Positions 6,702-14,762 of a stretch of DNA of 64,000 nucleotides are shown piece by piece. The stretch comes from an uncultured Subdoligranulum sp. Its GTDB lineage: Bacteria; Bacillota; Clostridia; Oscillospirales; Ruminococcaceae. The position numbers and the translations under genes were made by a program. Under the pieces are notes generated by a model that did not search any database, had not been told where the DNA came from, and saw only the letters and a program-made list of their open reading frames with translations. Within the stretch, counting starts at the first letter, position 1. Each line of letters opens with the position of its first letter. Location of the stretch: positions 1 to 64,000 of the forward strand of contig CAJFFY010000003.1 in the NCBI GenBank assembly GCA_904374465.1. The letters are read 5' to 3'.

Positions 6702-8009
6702 ATGGCGAATCCTATGGAGTTGAAGCAGCAGATCGCCCAGGGCCTGTATGATGGGGCCTTCACCAAATTGTACGGTGCCGATGAGAAAATTATCGCGGAG
6801 CAGCGTGCGCGTTACAGCGAGCTGATCGATCGTTTCGCGGCGGAATTCGGCGCAGACCGCACGGTCCGGCTCTACTCTGCCCCCGGCCGTACCGAGATCG
6901 GCGGCAACCATACCGACCATAACAACGGCGTGGTGCTGGCCGGTTCGGTCAACCTGGACATTGTGGCGGTGGTTTCACCCAACGAGGACAATGTTGTGCG
7001 GGTCAAGTCCCACGGTTTTGAAAAAATCGACGATGTGGACCTGAGCATCCGCACGCCGCAGCCCCGGGAAGCCGAGCATTCCGCGGCCCTGATCCGCGGC
7101 GTGGCGGTGGGGATCCTCAACGACGGCGGCAAGGTGGGCGGCTTTGATGCCTACACCACCAGCAACGTGCTGCGGGGCTCCGGCCTTTCCAGCTCGGCTG
7201 CCTTTGAGGTCTGCATCGGCGCCATCTTCCGCGGTGAGTACAATGACAATGATATGCAAAAGTTCGGTCAGGTCCGTATTGCCCAGATTGGCCAGTATGC
7301 CGAGAACGTATTCTTCGGCAAACCCTGCGGCCTGATGGACCAGACGGCCTGCGCGGTGGGCGGCGTCATCACCATCGATTTCAAGGATCCCGAACATCCG
7401 GTGGTGGGCCAGACCGAAATCGACCTGGCCAAGCATGGCTTTGTCATGTGCATCAGCGATACCAAGGGCAGCCATGCCGACCTGACCGACGACTATGCTG
7501 CCATCCGCCGCGAGATGGAAAGCGTGGCGGCGCAGTTCGGCAAAAAGGTGCTACGCGATGTGCCGGAGGACGAGTTCTACGCAGCCATTCCCCGGTTGCG
7601 CAAAGCCGTGGGGGATCGTGCCGTGGTGCGGTCCATCCATTTTTATAACGACTGCCGCCGGGCTGCTGAACTCTGCGACGCGGTGCAGAAGGATGAGTTC
7701 GACAAATTCCTGCGCCTGATCATCGAGGGTGGTCACTCCAGCTTCGAGTTCAACCAGAACGCCTACAGCATCAAGAATCCCACCGAGCAGGGTGTGCCGC
7801 TGGCCCTGGCACTCAGCCAGAAGGTGCTCAACGGCCGCGGTGCCTGGCGTCTGCAGGGCGGCGGCTTTGCCGGTACCATCCAGGCTTTTGTCCCCAACGA
7901 CCTGGTGGATACCTACCGTGCCACCATTGATGCCTGCTTTGGCGAGGGCAGCTGCCATGTGCTGAACATCCGCAACTACGGTGCGGTGCCTGTCACGCCG
8001 GAACTGTAA
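6702..8009 (+). CDS. galK: Galactokinase-like GHMP kinase
   Basis: 435 residues from the ATG at 6702, which has AAGAAAGG 11 bases upstream; an in-frame GTG at 6690 is less well placed. GHMP kinase features: APGRTEIGGNHTDHNNG near residue 60, the phosphate-binding LRGSGLSSSAAFEV near 155, GKPCGLMDQTA, and GGGFAGTIQAFVP near the C-terminus. Expected reaction: ATP-dependent phosphorylation of galactose at C1 in the Leloir pathway. The sugar-binding box reads GNHTDH where classical galactokinases have GEHTDY, so the substrate may differ. No galT or galE is nearby. The divergent AraC regulator is the likely controller. Confidence 0.8.
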   Translation: MANPMELKQQIAQGLYDGAFTKLYGADEKIIAEQRARYSELIDRFAAEFGADRTVRLYSAPGRTEIGGNHTDHNNGVVLAGSVNLDIVAVVSPNEDNVVRVKSHGFEKIDDVDLSIRTPQPREAEHSAALIRGVAVGILNDGGKVGGFDAYTTSNVLRGSGLSSSAAFEVCIGAIFRGEYNDNDMQKFGQVRIAQIGQYAENVFFGKPCGLMDQTACAVGGVITIDFKDPEHPVVGQTEIDLAKHGFVMCISDTKGSHADLTDDYAAIRREMESVAAQFGKKVLRDVPEDEFYAAIPRLRKAVGDRAVVRSIHFYNDCRRAAELCDAVQKDEFDKFLRLIIEGGHSSFEFNQNAYSIKNPTEQGVPLALALSQKVLNGRGAWRLQGGGFAGTIQAFVPNDLVDTYRATIDACFGEGSCHVLNIRNYGAVPVTPEL

Positions 8010-8022
8010 TCTTTGTACATGC

Positions 8023-8061
8023 ATCCCGCTGGGTCCATCCCGGACCCGGCGGGATTTTTTT
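8023..8061 (+). terminator. Rho-independent terminator after galK
   Basis: Long GC-rich stem (ATCCCGC...GCGGGAT with GGGTCC/GGACCC inside) followed by seven T, beginning 13 bases past the galK stop. Confidence 0.9.
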
Positions 8062-8072
8062 GCTTTTGGTCG

Positions 8073-8101
8073 TGAGACTTTTCTTCGCCTTCCTGCGTTT
8101 A
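8073..8101 (+). promoter_or_regulatory. Possible ECF-type promoter before the sigma factor gene
   Basis: TGAGAC, 17 bases, CGTTTA, 44 bases before the sigma factor start. This resembles the TGAAAC/CGT pattern recognised by Bacillus SigW-type factors and lacks a good sigma-A alternative. Autoregulation of the sigma operon is inferred. Confidence 0.4.
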
Positions 8102-8144
8102 TCCAATTGAAAGGCCTTTCAGAAACACGGAAAGAGGTGAACCC

Positions 8145-8699
8145 ATGCAGCCAAGCGAAGAAAAACTGCTGCAGTGCGTTGTGGAGGACCCGCAAACCGG
8201 CTTGCCGGAATTGCTGGCGCGTTATGGCGGGCTCCTGAACGGCGTGGTCCGTCGGATTCTGCCCGACGCCCGGGATGCGGAGGAGTGTCTTTCGGACGTG
8301 TTGGTGCAATGCTGGCGTCAGGCGCCGGCCTTACAAAACAGGGATGGCAATCTGCGCGCCTGGCTCATTGTGACGGCGCGCAACAAGGCGCTGGATCGTT
8401 ACCGGCGCCTTCGGCGGGAGCAGGCGGATCCTTTACCGGAGGATTTTGCCTGGATGGCAGAGGAAATGGTGGAGCCACGGCAGTCGGAGGCAGAAGCTCT
8501 CATGGCCGAACTGGTGGAGGCGCTGCAGCCGCCGGACCGGGAAATTTTTATCCGCCGCTATTACGGTCTGCAAACCAGCCGGGAAATTGGGCAGGCTCTC
8601 CGGATGGAAGAACACGCCGTGAATGTGCGACTCTCCCGCGGGCGGAAGCGTCTGAAACAACAGTTTTTGCGTGCCTTTGGAAAGGAGGAACGTCCATGA
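8145..8699 (+). CDS. RNA polymerase sigma factor, ECF-like sigma-70 family
   Basis: 184 residues. Region 2 is seen in ILPDARDAEECLSDVLVQCW and LRAWLIVTARNKALDRYRRL (about 40-90). Region 4, a helix-turn-helix, covers LVEALQPPDREIFIRRYYGL, TSREIGQALRMEEHAVNVRL and SRGRKRLKQ (about 125-175). The regions are joined by a short linker with no sigma region 3, as in ECF factors. It directs RNA polymerase to a small stress-type regulon that cannot be named from here. The stop overlaps the start of the next gene (ATGA), the usual coupling of a sigma factor to its anti-sigma factor. Confidence 0.9.
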   Translation: MQPSEEKLLQCVVEDPQTGLPELLARYGGLLNGVVRRILPDARDAEECLSDVLVQCWRQAPALQNRDGNLRAWLIVTARNKALDRYRRLRREQADPLPEDFAWMAEEMVEPRQSEAEALMAELVEALQPPDREIFIRRYYGLQTSREIGQALRMEEHAVNVRLSRGRKRLKQQFLRAFGKEERP

Positions 8700-9862
8700 A
8701 GAAAATCTACGAGGAGCTGGCGTCCGCCCGTCTGACGGAATATCCCCTGACAGAGGCGCAGAAGCAGGCCGTACTGCATCGGGCATTTGGGCAGATCGAA
8801 CGGGAAAAACAGTGTGTGCCTGTCAGGCAGAAACCCCGGCGCTTGCTGTGGCGTATGGTCGCGGCTGCGGCGCTTCTTTGCCTCCTTTGCGCCGGCGGGG
8901 TGGCGGCTGCCGGATATCTTCTCCGACCGGAACAGGTGGCCCGGCAGATGGACCAAAACGATTTGCCGGCGCTGTTTGCGGGGCCGGATGCGGTAGAGGT
9001 CAACGAGACGCAGCAGGCCAATGGCTATACGGTAACGCTGCTGGGGCTCACCAGCGGCGCCAATGTTACGGGGTACTGGTCTTCCCGGTGGGAAGGCTCT
9101 GCCCCGGAATCGGACCGCAGTTATGCGGTGGTGGCGGTGCGCCATACCGACGGGACGCCCATGCAGGCATTGTCGGATGACGGGGAGATGACGCTGACCA
9201 ACAGTCTGGTATCCCCGCTGTTGGCATCCCCCGATTGTCCGGTGATGGAATACAATGTTTTTACGATGAACGGTGCACGGAGTGACCTGGTTTCGGAAGG
9301 CGTACGGTATATTTTGGTGGAGACCGATTCGCTGGAACCTTTTGCAGACCGGAACCCGCAGCTGGCAGTCATTCTGGAGGATGAGGCCTCCGTTGCCACC
9401 TTGCAAAAGCACTATGCACAGGACCCCGCCACGGGAGCCATCACGCCGGATACGGCAGGGACAGGCAGTTATCTGCTGTTTGACCTTCCCGTTGACCCGG
9501 CAAAGGCGGACCCGGGCAAAGCCCGGGAACTGCAGGAACAGTGGTTCGGCGCGCCGACAACCGTTACGGAGGAAACAGCGTCCCCGGCAGAGGCGGTGAT
9601 ACAGGCGTTGGCGGCCATGACCCCGGAGGAAATCCGTGCCCGGGGAACTTTGCAGGAAAGCGAAACGGTGACGGTCACCGAGGAAACTTACGGCACCGGC
9701 TGGTATTTCGGGGATGGCAGCTTCCTGGCCTATCCGGAAGGGTGGGATGCCGAAAAGCAGTCTGTCGTCCAGTTCTGTACCGACCAGGGACAGGTTGTTC
9801 TGCTGACCCGCCAGACCGAGGATACCCTCACGGCGGAAACCTGGCAGATGCCGGTAGCATAA
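8696..9862 (+). CDS. Putative membrane anti-sigma factor / DUF4179-like exported protein
   Basis: 388 residues from the ATG overlapping the sigma factor stop; AAAGGAGG lies upstream. A 50-residue cytoplasmic N-terminus (with LTEAQKQAVLHRAFGQIERE) precedes one membrane helix (about residues 50-72, MVAAAALLCLLCAGGVAAAGYLL). The remaining 310 residues are predicted extracytoplasmic, acidic and Thr/Ser-rich. This is the plan of anti-sigma factors that sequester the sigma factor on the inner face and sense outside. No zinc-binding anti-sigma motif (HxxxCxxC) is visible. The role is inferred from position and topology. Confidence 0.7.
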   Translation: MKKIYEELASARLTEYPLTEAQKQAVLHRAFGQIEREKQCVPVRQKPRRLLWRMVAAAALLCLLCAGGVAAAGYLLRPEQVARQMDQNDLPALFAGPDAVEVNETQQANGYTVTLLGLTSGANVTGYWSSRWEGSAPESDRSYAVVAVRHTDGTPMQALSDDGEMTLTNSLVSPLLASPDCPVMEYNVFTMNGARSDLVSEGVRYILVETDSLEPFADRNPQLAVILEDEASVATLQKHYAQDPATGAITPDTAGTGSYLLFDLPVDPAKADPGKARELQEQWFGAPTTVTEETASPAEAVIQALAAMTPEEIRARGTLQESETVTVTEETYGTGWYFGDGSFLAYPEGWDAEKQSVVQFCTDQGQVVLLTRQTEDTLTAETWQMPVA

Positions 9863-9867
9863 AAAAT

Positions 9868-9900
9868 ATCCCGCAGCCGGTTTGTTCCGGTTGCGGGATG
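9868..9900. terminator. Bidirectional terminator between the sigma operon and coaX
   Basis: ATCCCGCAGCCGG paired with CCGGTTGCGGGAT around a 6-base loop, flanked by an A-run on the left and TTTCTTTT on the right. It can terminate transcription arriving from both convergent genes. Confidence 0.85.
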
Positions 9901-9906
9901 TTTCTT

Positions 9907-10689
9907 TTACAGGGAATTGCGGTTGCGTTCCCACAGCAGGGCCAACCCTTTGAACAGCAGGTCGGCGTCATAGATCACCTTGCGGCGGCAGCAGGGGGTG
10001 ATATAGGGGGCCAGACCGCCGGTGGCAACCACCGTCAGGGGAGCACTCAGCTGTGCTTCCACCCGTTCGGCCAGCCCGTCCAGCATGGCGGCGGTGCCGA
10101 ACATGGCGCCGTTGTTCAGCGCCTCCACCGTGTTGCGGCCGATCAGATCCCTGGGCGGTTCCGGCGCGATGGGGGGCAGTTGGGCGGTCCCGGCACTGAT
10201 GGCCCGCAGGCTGGTCTGTACGCCGGGCACAATAAAACCGCCCAGAAATGCCCGGTCGGCGGAAATTACATTGTAGGTGGTGGCGGTGCCCAGGTCCACC
10301 GTCATGCAGGGCAGGGGATACAAGGCAGCGGCGGCCGCGGCGTCGGCGATGCGGTCCCGGCCCACACGGCCGGGCTCATCCACCCGGAAGGTCAGACCGG
10401 TGTCCAGCGTATAGCTGACGATGAGTGCTTCCTTACCGGTCAGGCGTCGGCAGGCATCGGCCAGCGGTGTGGTCAGGCCGGGTACCACGCTACAGACGAT
10501 CACGCCCTCACAGGCAGTGCAGTCCACCTGCAGACGCCCCAGCAAAAATTTCAGTTCGGCCGCATACTCGTCGGCGGTGCAGCGGGCGCGGGTCACCATT
10601 CGGGTGGTGAACAGCACCTGGCGGTGGCCTTCGCCCGAAAGCCCGCCGATGCAGATGTTTGTGTTGCCGATATCTACCGCCAGTACCAT
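9907..10689 (-). CDS. coaX: Type III pantothenate kinase
   Basis: 260 residues from the ATG at 10689 (GGAG 9 bases upstream; the ATG 15 bases earlier has poorer spacing). DIGNTNICIG at the N-terminus, GRDRIADA in the middle and VDLGTATTYNVI are the phosphate and pantothenate-binding motifs of the ASKHA-fold CoaX family. It phosphorylates pantothenate, the first committed step of CoA synthesis, and type III enzymes are not inhibited by CoA. Divergent from coaBC, which acts next in the same pathway; both promoters lie in a mirror-image sequence. Confidence 0.95.
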   Translation of the reverse strand: MVLAVDIGNTNICIGGLSGEGHRQVLFTTRMVTRARCTADEYAAELKFLLGRLQVDCTACEGVIVCSVVPGLTTPLADACRRLTGKEALIVSYTLDTGLTFRVDEPGRVGRDRIADAAAAAALYPLPCMTVDLGTATTYNVISADRAFLGGFIVPGVQTSLRAISAGTAQLPPIAPEPPRDLIGRNTVEALNNGAMFGTAAMLDGLAERVEAQLSAPLTVVATGGLAPYITPCCRRKVIYDADLLFKGLALLWERNRNSL

Positions 10690-10722
10690 TTTTCCAGGCT
10701 CCATTCCCCAAAAACTGGTACT

Positions 10723-10751
10723 ATTATAGCAGGTTGCGGTCGTTTTGCAAA
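10723..10751 (-). promoter_or_regulatory. Promoter of coaX
   Basis: On the minus strand TTTGCA, 17 bases, TATAAT, 34 bases from the coaX start. The spacer and boxes closely resemble those of the opposing coaBC promoter. Confidence 0.75.
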
Positions 10752-10774
10752 CGGAAATGTGCCTTTTGGGCTAA

Positions 10775-10803
10775 TTTACAAACGACACGCAACTTGCTAT
10801 AAT
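10775..10803 (+). promoter_or_regulatory. Promoter of coaBC
   Basis: TTTACA, 17 bases, TATAAT, 33 bases before the coaBC start. Mirror image of the coaX promoter at 10723-10751. Confidence 0.8.
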
Positions 10804-10836
10804 ATCTGTAACCAAACAGGGGAAGGACTGTGAAGT

Positions 10837-12033
10837 ATGCAGTTACAAGGAAAAACCGTTGTTCTCGGGATTACCGGCGGCATTGCCGCCTATAAAATGC
10901 CCAATGTGGCCCATGCGCTGGTCAAAATGGGGGCGGATGTCCATGTGCTCATGACCAAACACGCCACCGAATTCATTGCGCCGCTGGTGTTTGAGACGCT
11001 GACCAACCGGCGCTGTATTGTGGACACCTTCGACCGCAATTTCCAGTATGATGTGGCCCACGTATCGCTGGCCAACGCTGCGGACCTGATGCTGATTGCA
11101 CCGGCAACGGCCAATGTCATTGCCAAGATGGCCCACGGTCTGGCGGATGATATGCTCACCACGGTGACCCTGGCCGCCACTTGTCCCAAGCTGGTGGCAC
11201 CGGCTATGAACACCCACATGCTGGAAAATCCCATCACCCAGGACAATCTCAAAACGCTGGAACATTACGGATTTACCGTGATTCCCTCCGGCTCCGGGCT
11301 GCTGGCCTGCGGGGATGTGGGCTCCGGTCGTCTGCCGGAGGAAGGCGTCCTGGTGGACTATGTGCTGCGGGAACTGGCCTGTGCCAAGGACCTGCAGGGC
11401 AAAAAGATTGTGGTTTCGGCGGGGGCTACCCAGGAACCCATGGACCCGGTGCGCTACCTGACCAACCATTCCACCGGCAAGATGGGGTATGCGGTGGCCC
11501 GTGCCTGCATGTTGCGCGGTGCCGATGTAACACTGCTGGCTTCCACCGGCTGCACGCTGCCGCCGGTTCCCTTTGTCAAGACTGTGCCGTACACCACTGC
11601 CGCCGACCTGTTTGCGGCGGTGCAGCAGCATGCCATGAATGCCGACGCCCTGGTGATGGCGGCTGCCGTGGCGGATTATCGCCCGGCCGTTGTGGCCGAG
11701 GATAAGGTCAAAAAGCAGGCGGGCGAGCTGTCCCTGGCGCTGGAACGCACCCAGGACATCCTGGCCTGGGTGGGGGAGCACAAGCCGGAAAAGCTGTTTG
11801 TCTGCGGTTTCTCCATGGAAACCCGCGACCTGATCGAAAACTCCACCGCCAAGCTGCACAAAAAGCATATGGACATGATTGTAGCCAATAACCTGAAGGT
11901 GCCGGGCGCCGGTTTTGGCGTGGATACCAACGTGGTGACGCTGATTACTGAACGGGGGGTCGAGTCCTTGCCGCTGCAGAGCAAGGAGGATGTGGCCCAC
12001 CGCATTGCCGATGCCATTGCGGCCCGCTGCTGA
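10837..12033 (+). CDS. coaBC: Bifunctional phosphopantothenoylcysteine decarboxylase / phosphopantothenate-cysteine ligase
   Basis: 398 residues. The N-terminal flavoprotein (CoaC) domain has GITGGIAAYK, APAMNTHMLENP and the active-site cysteine segment GSGLLACGDVGSGRLPE. The C-terminal CoaB domain starts near residue 190 with VVSAGATQEPMDPVRYLTNH and STGKMGYAVA, followed by AAAVADYRP and VKK. It joins cysteine to 4'-phosphopantothenate and decarboxylates the product to 4'-phosphopantetheine. Normal length for the fused enzyme. The pairing with coaX gives two consecutive CoA pathway functions. Confidence 0.96.
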   Translation: MQLQGKTVVLGITGGIAAYKMPNVAHALVKMGADVHVLMTKHATEFIAPLVFETLTNRRCIVDTFDRNFQYDVAHVSLANAADLMLIAPATANVIAKMAHGLADDMLTTVTLAATCPKLVAPAMNTHMLENPITQDNLKTLEHYGFTVIPSGSGLLACGDVGSGRLPEEGVLVDYVLRELACAKDLQGKKIVVSAGATQEPMDPVRYLTNHSTGKMGYAVARACMLRGADVTLLASTGCTLPPVPFVKTVPYTTAADLFAAVQQHAMNADALVMAAAVADYRPAVVAEDKVKKQAGELSLALERTQDILAWVGEHKPEKLFVCGFSMETRDLIENSTAKLHKKHMDMIVANNLKVPGAGFGVDTNVVTLITERGVESLPLQSKEDVAHRIADAIAARC

Positions 12034-12103
12034 GCGGCAAGTTCTAAACCAACCTCCTTTTTGCATACTCCTGGTAGGAGCCATTGCAGAAAGGGGATTT
12101 TTT

Positions 12104-13951
12104 ATGTGCGGAATAGCAGGGCAGATCGGGCGCGACCCGCGCGTCATCCAAGGCAACTACGGGGCCTACTGTGCCATGCAGCGCACCATGGCGCGGCGCG
12201 GCCCGGACCAACGGGGCATGTACATCAGTGGACGGGCGGCGCTCATCCACGCCCGGCTGGCGGTGGTGGACCCGGAAAACGGTTGCCAGCCCATGCAGTT
12301 GGACTGGCAGGGGGAAAGCTACACCCTGGTATATAACGGGGAATTGTACAACACCGCAGAACTGCGCGCATTGCTGGAGCCCAGGGGCCATACCTTCCAC
12401 AGCCATTCGGACACAGAGGTGCTGCTGCATGCCTACGCCGAGTGGGGGGCCTCCTGCGTGGACCGTTTCAACGGCATCTTTGCCTTCGCTGTGTGGGAAG
12501 CCCGGGCGGGCAAACTTTTCCTGGCCCGGGACCGCTGCGGCGTCAAGCCGCTGTTTTATGCCAAAACAGCCGACAGTCTGCTGTTCGGCAGCGAGATCAA
12601 GACCTTGTTGGCCCACCCGGCGGTGCCGCCCCGCATTGACGCCAACGGCTTGGCGGAGGTGCTGCTGCTGGGGCCGGGGCGCACACCGGGCAGCGGCGTG
12701 TTCCAGAATGTGCGCGAACTGCTTCCGGGACAGTACGCCCTGTATGAAGCCGACACCGGCCGCCTGATGCTTCACCGGTATTGGCAGTTGGTGGATCATG
12801 AGCACCCGGACGACTTTGGCACCACAGCCCGCAAGGTGCGGGACCTGTTGATGGATGCCATTGAACGGCAATTGGTCTCGGACGTGACGGTGGCCACCTT
12901 CCTGTCCGGCGGGCTGGATTCCAGCCTGATCTCGGCGGTGGCCGATGCCCAGTTCACGGCCGAGGGCAAGACGCTGCACACCTTCTCGGTGGGGTATAAG
13001 GACAACAAGCGCTACTTCCACGAAACCAAGTTCCAGCCCGGGCCGGACGCGCCGTTCATCCGCAAGATGAACGAATTCCTTCATGCGGAGCATCACTGGA
13101 TCACGCTGGACACCCCACAGCTGGTACCGGCGCTGTACGAGGCGGTGGATGCCCGGGATCTGCCCGGCATGGCGGATGTGGACGCTTCGCTGCTGGCATT
13201 CTGCCGGTATATCAAGCCCCATGCCACGGTGGCCCTCTCAGGGGAATGCGCCGACGAAATCTTCGGCGGCTATCCCTGGTACCGGGACCCCACCATCCGG
13301 GAGCGGTATGGTTTCCCCTGGGCACAATCCACCGCCTACCGCGCCAGCTTCATCAAGCCGGGCGTGCTGGACAGCATTGACCCGGAAGCCTTCGTGGATG
13401 AACGCTACCAAAAGACGCTGGCCGAAACCTCAGTGCGGCCGGGACTGTCGCCGCTGGAGCAGCGGATGCGCCAGATGATGAGCCTGAATTTCCATTGGTT
13501 CATGCAGACCCTGCTGGACCGCAAGGACCGGATGAGTATGTACAGCGGGCTGGAGGTGCGTGTGCCCTTCTGCGACTATCGCATCGCGGAATACCTCTAC
13601 TCGGTACCCTGGGAGTTCAAGGACTACCAGGGCAAGGAAAAAGGGCTGCTTCGGGAAGCCATGCAGGGAGTGCTTCCTCCCGAGGTGCTCTGGCGCAAAA
13701 AGAGTCCCTATCCCAAGACCTGGAACCCGGCCTATCTGTCGGCGGTTTCGGCGGAACTGACCAAGGTACTGGAGGACCCCGCGGCGCCGTTGCTGCAGAT
13801 CATCCGTGCCGAAGCCCTGGAACAGTTGCTGGCCTCCGGCGCCGATAATCCGGTACCCTGGTACGGTCAGCTGATGACCACGCCCCAGACCATCGCCTGG
13901 TTTCTGCAGCTCAATTACTGGCTCAAGACCTACCAGGTGGAACTGGTATAA
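12104..13951 (+). CDS. asnB: Asparagine synthase (glutamine-hydrolysing)
   Basis: 615 residues from the ATG at 12104 (AAAGGGG upstream), so that Cys2 is the glutaminase nucleophile (MCGIAGQIG). The class II glutamine amidotransferase domain covers about 1-200 (RGPDQRGMY, VYNGELYN, FAFAVWEARAGKLFLARDR). The synthase domain has the PP-loop motif FLSGGLDSSLISAV near residue 270 and SGECADEIFGGYPWY. It converts aspartate, glutamine and ATP to asparagine and glutamate. It lies 70 bases after coaBC; I see no strong promoter in the gap, so read-through is possible. Confidence 0.95.
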   Translation: MCGIAGQIGRDPRVIQGNYGAYCAMQRTMARRGPDQRGMYISGRAALIHARLAVVDPENGCQPMQLDWQGESYTLVYNGELYNTAELRALLEPRGHTFHSHSDTEVLLHAYAEWGASCVDRFNGIFAFAVWEARAGKLFLARDRCGVKPLFYAKTADSLLFGSEIKTLLAHPAVPPRIDANGLAEVLLLGPGRTPGSGVFQNVRELLPGQYALYEADTGRLMLHRYWQLVDHEHPDDFGTTARKVRDLLMDAIERQLVSDVTVATFLSGGLDSSLISAVADAQFTAEGKTLHTFSVGYKDNKRYFHETKFQPGPDAPFIRKMNEFLHAEHHWITLDTPQLVPALYEAVDARDLPGMADVDASLLAFCRYIKPHATVALSGECADEIFGGYPWYRDPTIRERYGFPWAQSTAYRASFIKPGVLDSIDPEAFVDERYQKTLAETSVRPGLSPLEQRMRQMMSLNFHWFMQTLLDRKDRMSMYSGLEVRVPFCDYRIAEYLYSVPWEFKDYQGKEKGLLREAMQGVLPPEVLWRKKSPYPKTWNPAYLSAVSAELTKVLEDPAAPLLQIIRAEALEQLLASGADNPVPWYGQLMTTPQTIAWFLQLNYWLKTYQVELV

Positions 13952-13955
13952 CCAA

Positions 13956-13983
13956 AAGCCCGGAGCATTGCTCCGGGCTTTTT
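13956..13983. terminator. Bidirectional terminator between asnB and the acetyltransferase gene
   Basis: AAGCCCGGAGC paired with GCTCCGGGCTT around a short loop, followed by T on the plus strand and by TTTT on the minus strand. Confidence 0.88.
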
Positions 13984-13994
13984 CCGGGATAAAC

Positions 13995-14579
13995 TCAGCG
14001 GTTTTCCCGGATGACACGGCAGGGATTGCCGCAGGCTACGCTGTTGGCAGGGATGTCTTTGGTGACGATGCTTCCGGCCCCGATGACCACATTGTCGCCG
14101 ATGGTCACGCCCGGCAGCAGGATGGCGCCGCCTCCGATCCAGACGTTATTGCCGATGGTCACCGGCGCGGTTTGTGTCTTGCAAAAGGCAAAGGACCCGT
14201 CCTCCCGGGGTGGGCCGAAACGATCGGCGGCGTTGGTGGGATGGAAGGCTGTATAGATCTGCACATTGGGCGCAATCAGGGCGTTGTCGCCGATGACGAT
14301 GCGGTTGTCGTCCAGAAAGGTGCAGTTCATGTTCACTTCACAGTTGTTGCCAAAGAAGATGTTGTTGCCGTAGTCCACGTAAAAGGGCGCCGTGATCCAA
14401 AGGTTGGTGCCGCGTCCGCCCAACAGTTCGGTCAGGATGCGGTCCTTGGCGGCAAGGTCGTCGGAATCCAGGCGGTTGTAGTCCCGCATCAGATTCTTGG
14501 CTTTGTGCCATTGCGTCAGCAGCTCGGCGTCGCCGCAGTCATACAGCATACCGGCCAGCATTTTTTCCCGTTCTGTCAT
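13995..14579 (-). CDS. Maltose/galactoside-type sugar O-acetyltransferase
   Basis: 194 residues from the ATG at 14579 with AGGAGG upstream. An N-terminal Mac domain (MTEREKMLAGMLYDCGDAEL) precedes a left-handed beta-helix of hexapeptide repeats. Recognisable segments are FYVDYGNNIFFGNNCEVNMN, IGDNALIAPNVQIYTAFHP with the catalytic histidine, and IGNNVWIGGGAILLPGVTIG. Transfers acetyl from acetyl-CoA to a sugar such as maltose, glucose or a galactoside; the physiological substrate is unclear. A stand-alone gene with its own promoter. Confidence 0.92.
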   Translation of the reverse strand: MTEREKMLAGMLYDCGDAELLTQWHKAKNLMRDYNRLDSDDLAAKDRILTELLGGRGTNLWITAPFYVDYGNNIFFGNNCEVNMNCTFLDDNRIVIGDNALIAPNVQIYTAFHPTNAADRFGPPREDGSFAFCKTQTAPVTIGNNVWIGGGAILLPGVTIGDNVVIGAGSIVTKDIPANSVACGNPCRVIRENR

Positions 14580-14615
14580 ACGATGTCCTCCTGTTTGGTG
14601 ATTTCCGGCAGTTTC

Positions 14616-14644
14616 ACTATAGCACACCGGCTAAAACTGCACAA
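14616..14644 (-). promoter_or_regulatory. Promoter of the acetyltransferase gene
   Basis: On the minus strand TTGTGC, 17 bases, TATAGT, 37 bases from the start codon. Confidence 0.65.
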
Positions 14645-14762
14645 TGTTTTGGCAGTCTATCCGCCTTCCTACCTCAAAATTTTCACAATTTGGCGCTATA
14701 CTTATACCTGTCTGTACCGGTGCGCCGGGCAGGCACTCAATCCAAAAGGGGGAAAGTACACT

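Noticed and set aside
8174..8695. N-terminal extension of the anti-sigma gene across the sigma factor
   Set aside because: It is merely an open frame through the sigma gene; AAAGGAGG and the ATGA overlap mark 8696 as the true start.
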